Source of the DNA: Betaproteobacteria bacterium
Lineage (GTDB): Bacteria > Pseudomonadota > Gammaproteobacteria > Burkholderiales > Thiobacillaceae
DNA length: 64,000 bases
Assembly (NCBI GenBank): GCA_016234655.1
Contig: JACRAU010000032.1
Span: forward strand, 41,462 to 105,461
Direction of reading: 5' to 3'
The position numbers and the translations under genes were made by a program. Shown piece after piece: positions 1 to 9,109 of the stretch. The notes under the pieces were generated by a model. That model searched no databases. It saw only the letters and a program-made list of their open reading frames with translations, and had not been told where the DNA came from. Each line of letters opens with the position of its first letter. Position 1 is the stretch's first letter.

Positions 1-1
1 T

Positions 2-1048
2 CTACGCCAGCAACTGGATGCGGCGCCGCAAGAGGCGGAACGTGCCCGTGCCCTGTTGGCGCGGGAGAGCCTGCTGCGGGTGATGACGGCGCATGTGCTC
101 GTGCAGCCTTCGGGCCACGAGTTTTTCGTCGAGGGCAACGACACCTTGCTGCAGGCGGCCCTGCGCGCCGGCATCCCGCTCGATTACGGTTGCAGCAACG
201 GCAACTGCGGCGAGTGCAAGGCCAGATTGGTGGCGGGCCAGGTGAAGAAGGTGCATCCGCACGATTACGTGCTGAAGGGGCCGGAGAAAGCCAACGGCAC
301 CCTGCTGCTATGCTCCTATACGGCGGTGAGCGATGTGGTGATCGAGGCGCGCGTGGCCGGGGCCGAGGACATCCCACGGCAGACCCTGCCAACCCGCGTG
401 CGTAGCATCGAGCCGCTGGCCGACGGCCTGATCGCCTTGCATCTGTTCACGCCGCGCAGCCAGCGTTTCCGTTTCCTGGCCGGGCAACGCGTGAAATTGA
501 ACGTCGGCGACGCCGGGGGCGACTATTACGTCGCCAGTTGCCCCTGCGAGGAGCGGCATATCGAGCTGCACGTGCGGGCCGGCGCCCAGCCTTTCGCCGG
601 CAAGGCCTTCGGCGGCCTACGCAAGGAAGATGCGGTGAGCCTGAGCGGGCCGGAGGGCAACTTTGTCATAAAACTCGATTCGCGCCGGCCGGTGATATTC
701 TTGGCCTGGGACGAAGGCTTCGCGCCGATCAAGAGCCTGGTCCAGCACGTCATGTCGCTGGAGATGGCCGACAGCATGGATTTGTATTGGGTGAGCGACC
801 GTTTGCCGCATTACCAGGAGAATCTCTGCCGGTCCTGGGCCGATGCCCTGGACAACTTCCACTACCAGGCCCTGTTCGCCCGGAGCGGCATGGAAGCGGT
901 GGCGCGGGCGATCTTCTCCCGGCATGCCAGCCTCGAACATTGCGACATCTATGCCGCCGGCCCGGCCGCATTCCTCGATGCGGCCCGGGCCGAGGCCACG
1001 GGCCGGGGTTTGTCCTTGCTCGGTTTCCATTCGGAGAAGGTAGAATAG
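2..1048 (+). CDS. 2Fe-2S ferredoxin domain protein with degenerate ferredoxin-reductase-like C-terminus (partial, 5' end open)
   Basis: The frame has no stop back to the left edge, and the upstream codons read as a charged helix that flows into the ferredoxin domain, so the true start may lie outside the window. In-window alternatives are TTG at 56 and ATG at 83. From position 83 the protein has a plant-type [2Fe-2S] domain (Cys ligands in CSNGNCGEC and later LLLCSY), then a FAD/NAD-reductase-like fold. The flavin-binding RxYS motif is replaced by YYVAS and the NAD-binding Gly-rich loop reads WDEGFAPIKS, so flavin or nucleotide binding is doubtful. It most resembles CDP-6-deoxyglucoseen-reductase-like electron carriers. 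It is followed 4 bp later by parA. The role and electron partner are unknown. Confidence 0.7.
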   Translation, partial: LRQQLDAAPQEAERARALLARESLLRVMTAHVLVQPSGHEFFVEGNDTLLQAALRAGIPLDYGCSNGNCGECKARLVAGQVKKVHPHDYVLKGPEKANGTLLLCSYTAVSDVVIEARVAGAEDIPRQTLPTRVRSIEPLADGLIALHLFTPRSQRFRFLAGQRVKLNVGDAGGDYYVASCPCEERHIELHVRAGAQPFAGKAFGGLRKEDAVSLSGPEGNFVIKLDSRRPVIFLAWDEGFAPIKSLVQHVMSLEMADSMDLYWVSDRLPHYQENLCRSWADALDNFHYQALFARSGMEAVARAIFSRHASLEHCDIYAAGPAAFLDAARAEATGRGLSLLGFHSEKVE

Positions 1049-1052
1049 GGCC

Positions 1053-1715
1053 ATGACAGCAAAAGTAATCGCCGTAGTGAATCAGAAGGGCGGGGCCGGC
1101 AAGACCACGCTCGCCATGCTCTTGGCCGGCAGCCTGGGCAATGCCGGGCATCGCGTGCTGGTGGCCGATGCCGATCCGCAAAACACCGCCTTGCGCTGGG
1201 CCAGCGTCGGCGAGGCCTTTCCGGCCGATGTCGAAGACCTATCGGGCGAAGAGGGCAAGCTGCACAAACACCTGCGCAAGCGTGAGGACGAATACGACTA
1301 CATTGTGATCGACAGCCCGCCGGCCGCCACCGCGCCGGTGACCGAGAGCGCCTTGCGCCTGGCCCATGTCGCCCTGGTGCCGGTGATCCCGTCGCCGCTC
1401 GACCTCTGGGCCTCGGAGATGATCCGCGACGCCATCCAGATCGCCCGCGAAAAGAACCCGAACCTAGTGGCGCGCCTGGTCATGAACCAGTTGCAGCCCA
1501 ACACCCTGATCTCACGCGAGGTGATCGGTCTGCTGCCGAACTTCGGCATCCCCCTGCTTTCCGCCACCCTGCGCCAGCGCACGGTCTACAAGGAATGCGC
1601 GGCCGAGGGCCACAGCATCGAAGGCCTGGGCAGCCGGGCGCAGATGGCGGCGAAGGAAGTGGATTTCCTCAAGCGCCGCGTGCTGGCGCTGCTGCGCAAG
1701 GTAGAAGCGAGTTAA
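1053..1715 (+). CDS. ParA/MinD-family ATPase (orphan)
   Basis: This 220-residue protein is a short (type Ib-like) ParA ATPase without an N-terminal DNA-binding domain. A deviant Walker A motif KGGAGKTT (residues ~11-18) is followed by the A' motif DADPQNTAL and Walker B VIDSPP. Such ATPases dimerise on ATP and position DNA or protein cargo. No parB or parS candidate is adjacent, so it is not an ordinary plasmid or chromosome partition pair. It follows the ferredoxin-like gene by 4 bp and is probably co-transcribed with it. Its cargo cannot be told from sequence. It converges on the DUF1841 gene with a 4-bp gap. Confidence 0.85.
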   Translation: MTAKVIAVVNQKGGAGKTTLAMLLAGSLGNAGHRVLVADADPQNTALRWASVGEAFPADVEDLSGEEGKLHKHLRKREDEYDYIVIDSPPAATAPVTESALRLAHVALVPVIPSPLDLWASEMIRDAIQIAREKNPNLVARLVMNQLQPNTLISREVIGLLPNFGIPLLSATLRQRTVYKECAAEGHSIEGLGSRAQMAAKEVDFLKRRVLALLRKVEAS

Positions 1716-1719
1716 TCGA

Positions 1720-2148
1720 TCAGGCGCTTTTCTTTTCCAGGCATTGCAGATAAAGCGCGCTATCCAGGCCGCCGTGCTGGCGCTGTGCCTGCCAGATCGT
1801 CTCCGCCAGGCAATCCATGATCGCGTGCTGGGCGGCGTGGAGGTCCAGGCCGCGCGCGAGCAACTTGTCGTGAAACGCCTTGATGCCGGGCGGCTGGTCT
1901 ATGGACAGTTGCTCGGAGATCGCCAAGTGCAGCGACAGGTGCAGGAAGGGATTGGTTTCGCCCATTTCCGGTAGCCAGTCGCGATCGAGCCCCGATTCAC
2001 CGGCATCGAGCAGGGCATGGTATTCCGGGTGGTTCTGGATATGCCCGGCCGCCAGCGCCTCGAGCTCGCTCAAGATGGACCTCTCGTGCTGTTTGCGCCA
2101 CGCCTCGATGAAGAAGCGGCGGGTCTGTTCGCGGCTGGGGTTGAACAT
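1720..2148 (-). CDS. DUF1841 family protein
   Basis: This 142-residue protein starts MFNPSREQTRRFF and contains the DUF1841 core (HPEYHALLD, GETNPFLHLSLHLAISEQ, then a QPPGI segment). The family is small, soluble and common in Beta- and Gammaproteobacteria; its function is not known. It begins directly downstream of the FIST gene (stop at 2149) and so is the last gene of the minus-strand rnf operon or a close follower. There is no signal peptide or membrane segment. Confidence 0.85.
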   Translation of the reverse strand: MFNPSREQTRRFFIEAWRKQHERSILSELEALAAGHIQNHPEYHALLDAGESGLDRDWLPEMGETNPFLHLSLHLAISEQLSIDQPPGIKAFHDKLLARGLDLHAAQHAIMDCLAETIWQAQRQHGGLDSALYLQCLEKKSA

Positions 2149-3228
2149 TCAAAGGTACCCCAGCCCAAGCACAGCGCCGTATTGCAGCAGCCGGTTCGTG
2201 CCGTTGAGCGGCGCGATCTCGCCGTTGCCGTAGAAACCGATCAGCGGCAGTTCGGGATAATGTTCCAGGATCGAGGCGATGTCGCGGTCCTCGCCGCCGT
2301 AGAAACCGGGGCCACGGCCAAGGCAGGGAAAGAATAGGCCGAAGGCCGGCGCCTCCAGGGTATCGCTGCCCAGCCGGTCCAGCATCGCGCGCATGTCCTG
2401 CTCGGCCGCTTGCGGCTGGCGCACCGCCCAGAACAGGCGGTCTCCGGGCGCGAGCAGCGCGGGCACGGTGACCGAGCCGGTGTCGGCGCTGGCCGAGACG
2501 ATGGGCATCATCTGGTAGCGCCCTTCCTCCAGCGCATGCTCGGGATCGCCATGGGTCACGCCGGCCATGAACAGGTGCAGCGGCATGCGGTCCATTTCCT
2601 GGTTGATCTGCGGCAGCGCGCTCGCCAAGCTGCCGAGGGCGAGGTAGCCGCCAACCGCCAGCACATCGTTGCCGTTGACTTCTGTCACCGCCTGCGGCCG
2701 AGATAAGGGACGAGCGCCTTGCGATAGGCCGACGCGCAGCCGGACGCCATCGAAGGCGAGATCGCAGCGGCCTTCATTTTGCACGCGGCCGCCACTCCAG
2801 GCCTTGAATGGGCCTTGTCCGTCGCTGTCGCTGGCGACGGCACCGAAGCGGGGCGATTGGGTCTCCAGCCAAGCCAAGTCCAAACTGCCCGGCGCGGCGA
2901 GAGAGAAGATAGGTGCGTCGCCGGCACGGCAGCGCCGCAGTTGGATGTCGCCGCCGAAAACCATGGCGGCCGCCGCCGGCCCGCCCTGGCAGTTGTCTTG
3001 CTCGGTGAACAGGCCGGCGCCGATGCAGCCGTCGATTTGCAGACAGCCCGCCACGCGGGCGGCCTCGTGCAAGGCCGGCTGCGGGTCTGGCGCGAAGTGC
3101 TGGCTCAGGAACAGCAGCACGGCATTGGCATAGTCCAGGCCGGCCTTGTCCAGCGCGCTGCGCACGGCCTCGCGCACGAGATCGCTCTTGGCGCTGTGGC
3201 CGCGAGCCAATGCGGTAGCAATGCTCAT
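2149..3228 (-). CDS. FIST-domain sensory protein
   Basis: This 359-residue protein starts at the ATG at 3226-3228, which overlaps the nth stop as ATGA. A longer upstream frame is just read-through of nth sequence. The N-terminal half fits the FIST_N domain (GCIGAGLFT region, repeated Gly-rich strands) and the C-terminal half fits FIST_C (GLFFPCLGRG, PLIGFYGNGEIAP, ending near the C-terminus). FIST proteins are proposed small-ligand or amino-acid sensors; here there is no fused output domain. Its place at the end of the rnf-nth cluster with overlapping genes implies co-expression. Confidence 0.8.
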   Translation of the reverse strand: MSIATALARGHSAKSDLVREAVRSALDKAGLDYANAVLLFLSQHFAPDPQPALHEAARVAGCLQIDGCIGAGLFTEQDNCQGGPAAAAMVFGGDIQLRRCRAGDAPIFSLAAPGSLDLAWLETQSPRFGAVASDSDGQGPFKAWSGGRVQNEGRCDLAFDGVRLRVGLSQGARPLSRPQAVTEVNGNDVLAVGGYLALGSLASALPQINQEMDRMPLHLFMAGVTHGDPEHALEEGRYQMMPIVSASADTGSVTVPALLAPGDRLFWAVRQPQAAEQDMRAMLDRLGSDTLEAPAFGLFFPCLGRGPGFYGGEDRDIASILEHYPELPLIGFYGNGEIAPLNGTNRLLQYGAVLGLGYL

Positions 3229-3953
3229 GTTGCCCCCTTGGTTTTGTTCTTTTCCGGTGTTCGGCGCTTCGCCTTTATCTGTATAGCATCGGATTTGCGC
3301 GAGCGGGTGGTCGGCGTCTCGCCGACCGGTTCGAGCTGCCGATCGCACAGGTCCTGGATCAAACAGTGCGCGCAATCCGGCTTGCGTGCCTTGCAGACAT
3401 AGCGGCCATGCAAGATCAGCCAATGGTGCGCGTCGTGCTTGAATTCGTCGGGCGTGGTCTTGAGCAGCTTTTTTTCGACTTCGAGTACGGTCTTGCCCGG
3501 CGCCAGGCCGGTGCGGTTGGCGACCCGGAAGATATGGGTGTCGACCGCAATGGTCGGCTGGCCGAAGGCGGTGTTGAGCACGACGTTGGCGGTTTTGCGG
3601 CCGACGCCGGGCAAGGCCTCCAGCGCTTCGCGCTCGGCCGGCACCTCGCCCTCATGCTTCTCTAGTAATTGCCGGCACAGGCCGATGAGGTTCTTCGCCT
3701 TGGTCTGGTACAGGCCGATGGTCCGGATATATTGTTTGAGGCCTTCTTCGCCGAGCGCGAGCAGTTTCTTCGGCGTGTTGGCCACCTTGAACAGCGTGGC
3801 CGTCGCCTTGTTCACGCCGACATCGGTGGCTTGGGCCGACAACACCACGGCGACCAGCAGCTCGAACGGCGTGCGATAGACCAGTTCCGTGGTCGGCTTG
3901 GGCTTGGCCGCACGCAGGCGCTCGAAGATAGCGCGGCGCTTGTTCGCGTTCAT
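3225..3953 (-). CDS. nth: Endonuclease III
   Basis: DNA glycosylase/AP lyase that removes oxidised pyrimidines in base excision repair. The 242-residue protein has the helix-hairpin-helix motif LPGVGRKTANVV with its catalytic Lys, the catalytic Asp in VDTHIFRVANR, and the C-terminal [4Fe-4S] loop (C-x6-C-x2-C-x5-C: CKARKPDCAHCLIQDLC). The start at 3951-3953 overlaps the rnfE stop (ATGA). There is a basic tail of about 30 residues after the cluster, longer than in E. coli Nth. The linkage of nth to the end of the rnf operon is widespread in Proteobacteria. Confidence 0.95.
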   Translation of the reverse strand: MNANKRRAIFERLRAAKPKPTTELVYRTPFELLVAVVLSAQATDVGVNKATATLFKVANTPKKLLALGEEGLKQYIRTIGLYQTKAKNLIGLCRQLLEKHEGEVPAEREALEALPGVGRKTANVVLNTAFGQPTIAVDTHIFRVANRTGLAPGKTVLEVEKKLLKTTPDEFKHDAHHWLILHGRYVCKARKPDCAHCLIQDLCDRQLEPVGETPTTRSRKSDAIQIKAKRRTPEKNKTKGAT

Positions 3954-4612
3954 GCCGGGTGCGGCCCGTGTTCCTTTTTGCGCAGCTCGATCAGGTTGCG
4001 CAGCGCGATCAAGAGGCCCAGGCCGATGAAGGCGCCCGGCGGCAGGATCGCGAGCAGAAATCCGTCGTAGCCAGGCGCGAGGTGGATGGTCCACGCCGCC
4101 GCCCGTGGCCCGAGCGCGAGGTCGAGCCCGGACAGCAGGGTGCCCTTGCCGAAGGCCTCGCGCACCGCGCCGAGCGTGAGCAGCACCAGGGTCAGGCCCA
4201 GGCCCATGAAGGCACCATCCAGCACCGAGTGCCAGGTCGAGCGCTTGGAGGCGAAGGCCTCGACCCGGGCAAGCACGATGCAGTTGGTCACGATCAACGG
4301 GATGAAGATGCCGAGCACGAGATAGAGCGACAGCAGGTAGGCGTGCATCAAGAGATCGACCACGGTGACCAGCGCGGCGACGATCAGGATGAAGACCGGG
4401 ATGCGGATCGCATGCGGGATCAGGTTGCGCACCAGGGCCACCGCGCCGTTGGACACGGTCATGACCAAGGTGGTGGCCAGCCCCAGCGACAGCGCGTTGA
4501 CCACGTTGTTGCTGATCGCGAGCAAGGGGCACAGGCCGAGAATCTGCACGATGCCCGGATTTTGCTTCCACAAGCCGTTGACGACGATGTCGCGCGCCTC
4601 TTGGGTAAACAT
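3950..4612 (-). CDS. rnfE: Rnf electron transport complex subunit E
   Basis: This 220-residue integral membrane subunit of the ion-translocating ferredoxin:NAD+ oxidoreductase (Rnf/Rsx) is homologous to RnfA. Features include the conserved start segment with LWKQNPGIVQILGLCPLLA, the NNVVNALSLG segment and about six membrane helices. The ATG at 4610-4612 is chosen because the family starts near here; rnfG ends four bases upstream. The conserved Cys in the GLCPLLA segment matches the membrane Fe-S ligand of the RnfA/E pair known from structures. Confidence 0.95.
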   Translation of the reverse strand: MFTQEARDIVVNGLWKQNPGIVQILGLCPLLAISNNVVNALSLGLATTLVMTVSNGAVALVRNLIPHAIRIPVFILIVAALVTVVDLLMHAYLLSLYLVLGIFIPLIVTNCIVLARVEAFASKRSTWHSVLDGAFMGLGLTLVLLTLGAVREAFGKGTLLSGLDLALGPRAAAWTIHLAPGYDGFLLAILPPGAFIGLGLLIALRNLIELRKKEHGPHPA

Positions 4613-4616
4613 GGCT

Positions 4617-5240
4617 TTACTCCTTCGCGCCGGCGAGCAGCTCGGCCTTGTGTCGCTCGAAATATTGCAGGGCGCGGGCCACCGCCTTGACGATGGCACG
4701 CGGGGTGATGGTAGCGCCGGCCAGGTAATCGAAGCGGCCGCCGTCCTTGCGCACCCGCCATTGTGCCGCCGGCGCTTGGTTCAAGGATAGGCCGTCGAAT
4801 TGCCGAATCCACGGGTTTTTCTCGACCTCGATGTAATCGCCCAGGCCGGGGGTCTCCTTATGCTTGACCACGCGCACGCCCCCGAGCCGGCCGTCGGCCA
4901 GGATGCCGACCAAGAGCTTGATCTCGCCGGCATAGCCGTCCGGCGCCGTCACCTCCAGTACCACGCCGCTGCCTTTGCCGTCCTTGCGCGCGAGGTAGGC
5001 CTGGCCGGGCTTTTTGGTGCCGAGCAGCGGGTCGGCGGCGACGGTATGGGCGATGAGGTCGGCGTCGAAGCTGCCTTCGGGCAGGGTCTGCGCCAGCAGG
5101 GCCTGTTGCTTGGCCTGCTCGCTGCGCGCGATGGTGCCCAAGGTCAGGCCGTAGGTGCCGGCCAACAGCGCGGTGCCGGCCACCGAGAAGGCGACCAGGG
5201 CCAGGCCGTTGCTGACGGCGCTGCGCATCAGCCGCTTCAC
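4617..5240 (-). CDS. rnfG: Rnf complex subunit G (covalent FMN)
   Basis: This periplasm-facing flavoprotein subunit has one N-terminal membrane helix and a FMN_bind domain. The C-terminal motif AGATITPRA carries the Thr that is linked to FMN through phosphoester in this family. The GTG at 5238-5240 overlaps the rnfD stop (GTGA) and gives 207 residues; the ATG at 5226-5228 is a close alternative (203 residues). Order rnfA-B-C-D-G-E is the standard proteobacterial layout. Confidence 0.93.
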   Translation of the reverse strand: MKRLMRSAVSNGLALVAFSVAGTALLAGTYGLTLGTIARSEQAKQQALLAQTLPEGSFDADLIAHTVAADPLLGTKKPGQAYLARKDGKGSGVVLEVTAPDGYAGEIKLLVGILADGRLGGVRVVKHKETPGLGDYIEVEKNPWIRQFDGLSLNQAPAAQWRVRKDGGRFDYLAGATITPRAIVKAVARALQYFERHKAELLAGAKE

Positions 5241-6262
5241 GGCTTGCCTCCGCCGGTGCCGAACACGCGCGGCTGGGTATAGACATCGATCAGCGGCGCG
5301 GCGATGTTCATCAACAAGATGGCGAAGGCCACGCCGTCCGGGAAGTTGCCGAAGGCGCGGATGATCACGGTCAGGCAGCCGGCGCCGGCGGCATAGAGCA
5401 ATTTGCCCTTGGGCGTCGAGGCGGCGGTGACCGGGTCGGTCGCGATGAAAAAGGCGCCCAGCATCGCGCCGCCGCTGGCCAGATGGAACAGGGCGCCGGC
5501 ATGCTGCGCCGGGTCGTGCCATTGCAGCAGGCTGGCGGTGACGGCGACGGCAGCGAGGAAGGCGACGGGGATATGCCAGGTGATCAGGCGCCGGCCGAGC
5601 AAATATGCACCGCCCAACAGGAACATCAATGCGACGACCTCGCCGCCGCTGCCGCCGACTTGGCCGTAGAGGGGCTGGCCCATGACCTTGGGCATCGGCG
5701 TGCCGGTACGCAGCTGGGTCTTCAAATGATCGAGAGGCGTGGCCGAGGTGTAGGCATCCGGGCTCAATGCGCCTTGGCCGGCGAAGACCAGGTCGAAGGC
5801 CTCGGCCAGGCTGGGGACATGCGCGGCCAATTGGGCCGGGGCGGCCCATTGCGTCATCTGGATCGGGAAGCTGACGATCAGCACGGCATAAGCGACCATG
5901 GCCGGGTTGAACAGGTTTTGCCCGAGGCCGCCGTAGAGATGTTTGGCGACGACGATGGCGAAGAAGGCGCCTAGCAGATATAGCCACCACGGCGCCAGGG
6001 TCGGCATCGACAGGGCCAGCAGCCAGGCGGTGACCAGGGCGGTGTTGTCGCGCAGGTAGAAGCCGAGCGGCTGGCCGCGCATCAGCAGGACCAGGGTCTC
6101 GAAGCCGACGGCGAACAGGCTGCACAGCAGCAAGCCGACCAGGATACCGGGGCCGAACAGCCAGACATGGGCGCCGATGGCGGGCAGCAGCGCGAGCATC
6201 AATTGCCGCATGATCTGCGGTGTGGCATAGCGGACGTGCAGGTTATAAGGTGAGCCGGTCAT
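5237..6262 (-). CDS. rnfD: Rnf complex subunit D (covalent FMN)
   Basis: This 341-residue polytopic membrane protein is homologous to NqrB. It carries the second covalent FMN site of the complex: the Thr in the TSATPLD segment fits the S(T)GAT-like flavinylation motif. The GGLGQNLFNPAMVAY segment is strongly conserved in RnfD. Both ends overlap neighbours by four bases (rnfC stop / rnfD ATG and rnfD stop / rnfG GTG), which indicates translational coupling. Confidence 0.94.
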   Translation of the reverse strand: MTGSPYNLHVRYATPQIMRQLMLALLPAIGAHVWLFGPGILVGLLLCSLFAVGFETLVLLMRGQPLGFYLRDNTALVTAWLLALSMPTLAPWWLYLLGAFFAIVVAKHLYGGLGQNLFNPAMVAYAVLIVSFPIQMTQWAAPAQLAAHVPSLAEAFDLVFAGQGALSPDAYTSATPLDHLKTQLRTGTPMPKVMGQPLYGQVGGSGGEVVALMFLLGGAYLLGRRLITWHIPVAFLAAVAVTASLLQWHDPAQHAGALFHLASGGAMLGAFFIATDPVTAASTPKGKLLYAAGAGCLTVIIRAFGNFPDGVAFAILLMNIAAPLIDVYTQPRVFGTGGGKP

Positions 6263-7911
6263 TCGCTGTCCTCGTCCTTGGCGTGCGCGGTCTCGCGCAA
6301 CTTGGCGCGCCGCGCGTCGATGTCGGCGATCTCCTGCTCGATCTCCGGCGGCAGGCCCTCGACGTTCTTCGGCGTGATGTCCGCCTTGGCCTTTTGCGCG
6401 CGTTCGATCGCCGCTTGCAGGATGGCCTTCTTGCGCTCGGCCTCGGGGTCGGCGGCGCCGGTCTCCACCGTCTTCAGGCGATCGACCGCCTTGGCCGCCA
6501 GCTTGTCGGCCTTCTCTTGCTTTTCGCGCTCCAGGCGGAACTGGTGGAACTCATGGCGCCGGCGGGCCTGCTCCGACGCCTCTTTCTCCCGTTCGCGCGC
6601 CCAGACCTCGTCCTTGGCGAAGCGGAAGAAATCGACCAGCGGTATATGGCTCGGGCAGACATGGCTGCAACAGCCGCACTCGATGCAATCGAACAGCCTG
6701 TAGCCTTGCGCCTTGCCGAAGTCGCGCGCGCGCGCGTACCAGTACAGCTCGAACGGTTGCAGCAGAGCCGGGCAGGCGCGGGCGCATTCGCCGCAGCGGA
6801 TGCAGGGCATGGCCGGCGGCGCGGCCGGGAACAAGGCCGGGCTTTTGACGATGACGCAGTTGACCGCCTTGGTCGTCGGCGCGGCGTCGTTACGTAGATC
6901 GAAGCCCATCATCGGGCCGCCGATCAACCGGCCCGAGGCACCGGCCAGTTCGCCGCCGGCTTGCCGGATCAGATCCGCGACCGGCGTGCCGATGCGCACC
7001 TCGAAGTTTTGCGGCTGGCCGACATGGCCGGTCACGGTGACGATGCGCGAGATCATCGGTTCGCCGAACTCGATGGCGCGGTACAGGCTGTAGGCCGTGC
7101 CGATATTGAACACCTGCACGCCGATGTCGGTGGACAGACCGCCGGCCGGCGTCTCCTTGCCGGTCAGCAAATAGGTGAGTTGCTTGCCGCCGCCGCTGGG
7201 ATACAGCGTCGGCGCCAGCGCCACCTCGACCGCCAAGCCCAGTTGTTGGGCGGCGGCTTGTAGCGCGGCGGCGGCCTCGGGCTTGTTGTCCTCGATGCCG
7301 ACAATGATCTCGTCGGCATGCAGCATGGCCTGCATCGCGGCGGCGCCGCGCAGGATGCCCTCGGCCCGCTCGCGCATCAGGCGGTCGTCGCAGGTGATCC
7401 AAGGTTCGCACTCGGCGCCGTTCAGGATCAGCGTCGGAATCTTTTGCGCGGCACCGGGGTTGAGCTTGATATAGCTCGGGAACACCGCGCCGCCCAGGCC
7501 GGCCAAGCCCAGGTCGCGGATGCGGTTGCGCAAGGCGCTGGGGTCGAGGTGTTGCCAGTCGAGCGGCTGGTAGTCGACGGCGCGGTCCTCGCCGTCGCTC
7601 TCGATCACGATGCACAAATCAGGCAGGCCGGATGGGTGCGGCACCGCTTGTGCCTCGATACCCAGCACGGTGCCGGAGGTCGGCGCATGGATGGCAGTGG
7701 ACACATAGCCGTCGGCCTGACCGATGGCCTGGCCTTTGAGCACCCGATCGCCGGCCTTGACGATGGGGAGCGCTGGGTTGCCGATGTGCTGGCGCAGGGG
7801 CACGGCATAGCGCGGCAGCAAGGGCATCGTCGCAATCGGCCGGCCGCTCGATTCGGCCTTGTGTTCAGCCGGATGAACGCCGCCATGGAAGCGATAGAGG
7901 GGACGCGTCAT
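6259..7911 (-). CDS. rnfC: Rnf complex subunit C (NADH/FMN and Fe-S subunit)
   Basis: This 550-residue peripheral subunit contains the NADH-side active site. An N-terminal barrel-sandwich domain precedes a Nuo51-like FMN/NADH domain (GLGGAVFPSYIK, NGAECEPWI). Two [4Fe-4S] motifs follow, CIRCGECARACP and CIECGCCSHVCP. The last ~110 residues are a charged Ala/Lys/Glu-rich helical tail, a variable extension common in proteobacterial RnfC. The ATG at 7909-7911 overlaps the rnfB stop by one base. A longer upstream frame is read-through of rnfB sequence. Confidence 0.95.
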   Translation of the reverse strand: MTRPLYRFHGGVHPAEHKAESSGRPIATMPLLPRYAVPLRQHIGNPALPIVKAGDRVLKGQAIGQADGYVSTAIHAPTSGTVLGIEAQAVPHPSGLPDLCIVIESDGEDRAVDYQPLDWQHLDPSALRNRIRDLGLAGLGGAVFPSYIKLNPGAAQKIPTLILNGAECEPWITCDDRLMRERAEGILRGAAAMQAMLHADEIIVGIEDNKPEAAAALQAAAQQLGLAVEVALAPTLYPSGGGKQLTYLLTGKETPAGGLSTDIGVQVFNIGTAYSLYRAIEFGEPMISRIVTVTGHVGQPQNFEVRIGTPVADLIRQAGGELAGASGRLIGGPMMGFDLRNDAAPTTKAVNCVIVKSPALFPAAPPAMPCIRCGECARACPALLQPFELYWYARARDFGKAQGYRLFDCIECGCCSHVCPSHIPLVDFFRFAKDEVWAREREKEASEQARRRHEFHQFRLEREKQEKADKLAAKAVDRLKTVETGAADPEAERKKAILQAAIERAQKAKADITPKNVEGLPPEIEQEIADIDARRAKLRETAHAKDEDSE

Positions 7912-8465
7912 CAATGCGGCCTCGTCGGATGCAGGGTGTATACCGGGTAGCGCCATTTCCAGGTGGCCACGTCTTCGTGGACCACCTCCATGTGGATGCA
8001 TTCGACCGGGCAGGGCGACAGGCACAACTCGCAACCGGTACATTGGTCGGCGACGATGACGTGCATCTGCTTGGCGGCGCCGACGATGGCATCGACCGGG
8101 CAGGCCTGGATGCACAGGGTGCAGCCGATGCACAGATTTTCGTCGATCACCGCCACGCTCTTCGGCTTGTGCTCCAGGCCCTCGCCCAAGGGCTTGGGAT
8201 CGACGCCGAGCAGCTCGGCCAGGCGTTTCACGCCGTCCTCGCCGCCGGGCGGGCAGCGGTTGATGTCGGCTTCGCCCTTGGATATCGCCTCGGCATAGGG
8301 CTTGCAGCCGGGAAAGCCGCATTGGCCGCACTGGGTCTGCGGCAGGATCGCGTCGATCTTCTCGACCAGCGGGTCGTCCTCGACCCGATAGCGCACCGAG
8401 GCCCAGCCCAGCACGCCGCCGAGCAGCAGGCCGCCCAAGGCCATGACCAGGATGGCGGTGAGCAT
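7911..8465 (-). CDS. rnfB: Rnf complex subunit B (ferredoxin-type Fe-S subunit)
   Basis: This 184-residue subunit passes electrons from ferredoxin to the membrane. An N-terminal membrane helix is followed by the Fe-S (Fer4_21) domain with CGQCGFPGC and a later Cys, then two 4Fe-4S ferredoxin motifs [12 protein letters not shown] and [12 protein letters not shown]. Start and stop overlap rnfA and rnfC by one base each. Cluster count (three [4Fe-4S]) matches proteobacterial RnfB, which lacks the extra ferredoxin domains seen in Clostridia. Confidence 0.95.
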   Translation of the reverse strand: MLTAILVMALGGLLLGGVLGWASVRYRVEDDPLVEKIDAILPQTQCGQCGFPGCKPYAEAISKGEADINRCPPGGEDGVKRLAELLGVDPKPLGEGLEHKPKSVAVIDENLCIGCTLCIQACPVDAIVGAAKQMHVIVADQCTGCELCLSPCPVECIHMEVVHEDVATWKWRYPVYTLHPTRPH

Positions 8466-9040
8466 TACTTGATCAACCCGGAGAAGCCCATGAAGGCCAG
8501 GCTCATCAGGCCGGCGGTGATCATCGCGATGCTGGTGCCGCGAAACGGCAGCGGCACGTCGGCCGCCTCCAGCCGCTCGCGCATCGCGGCGAACAGGATC
8601 AGCACCAAGGTGAAGCCCAGCGCGCCGCCTAGGCCGAACAACAGCGATTCGACGAAGTTATGGCCTTCTTGCACCGTGAGCAGCGGGATGCCCAGCACGG
8701 CGCAGTTGGTCGTGATCAGCGGCAGGTAGATGCCGAGCACGCGGAACAGCACCGGGCTGGTCTTCTTGATAAACATCTCGGTAAAGCCGACGATGGCCGC
8801 GATGGTGACGATGAACGACAGGGTGCGCAGGTAGGAGAGGTCCGGCCCGAGCAGGTAGGTGTCGATGATGTGGCTGGCGCCCGAGGCCAAGGTCAGCACG
8901 AAGGCCGTGGCGGCCCCCAGGCCCAGCGAGGTCTCCAGTTTTCTGGATACCCCCATGAAGGGACAGAGTCCGAGGATCTTGCTCATCACGATGTTGTTCA
9001 CGAACACCGTGCCGATCAGGAGTAGAAGGTAGTCTTGCAT
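8465..9040 (-). CDS. rnfA: Rnf complex subunit A
   Basis: First gene of the rnf operon. The 191-residue polytopic membrane protein has the RnfA opening segment with [18 protein letters not shown] and the [11 protein letters not shown] segment, both holding the conserved Cys residues that bind a membrane Fe-S cluster in the RnfA/E dimer. About six helices are evident. Upstream lies a spacer of ~70 bp, then the DUF2784 gene on the same strand. The complex as encoded here is complete (A, B, C, D, G, E). Confidence 0.95.
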   Translation of the reverse strand: MQDYLLLLIGTVFVNNIVMSKILGLCPFMGVSRKLETSLGLGAATAFVLTLASGASHIIDTYLLGPDLSYLRTLSFIVTIAAIVGFTEMFIKKTSPVLFRVLGIYLPLITTNCAVLGIPLLTVQEGHNFVESLLFGLGGALGFTLVLILFAAMRERLEAADVPLPFRGTSIAMITAGLMSLAFMGFSGLIK

Positions 9041-9109
9041 GTCTGGGCCGCCGCAATCGGAGAATTATCGGCTACCGGCCCAGGGGTGACAACCCTGGAA
9101 ACGGCGGCG

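Noticed and set aside
3225..4571. A 448-codon frame suggesting a fusion of an RnfE-like stretch with Nth
   Set aside because: The N-terminal part is rnfE read out of frame; nth has its own ATG at 3951-3953 overlapping the rnfE stop. The same reasoning removes the long versions of rnfG, rnfC, pdhA and the FIST gene.
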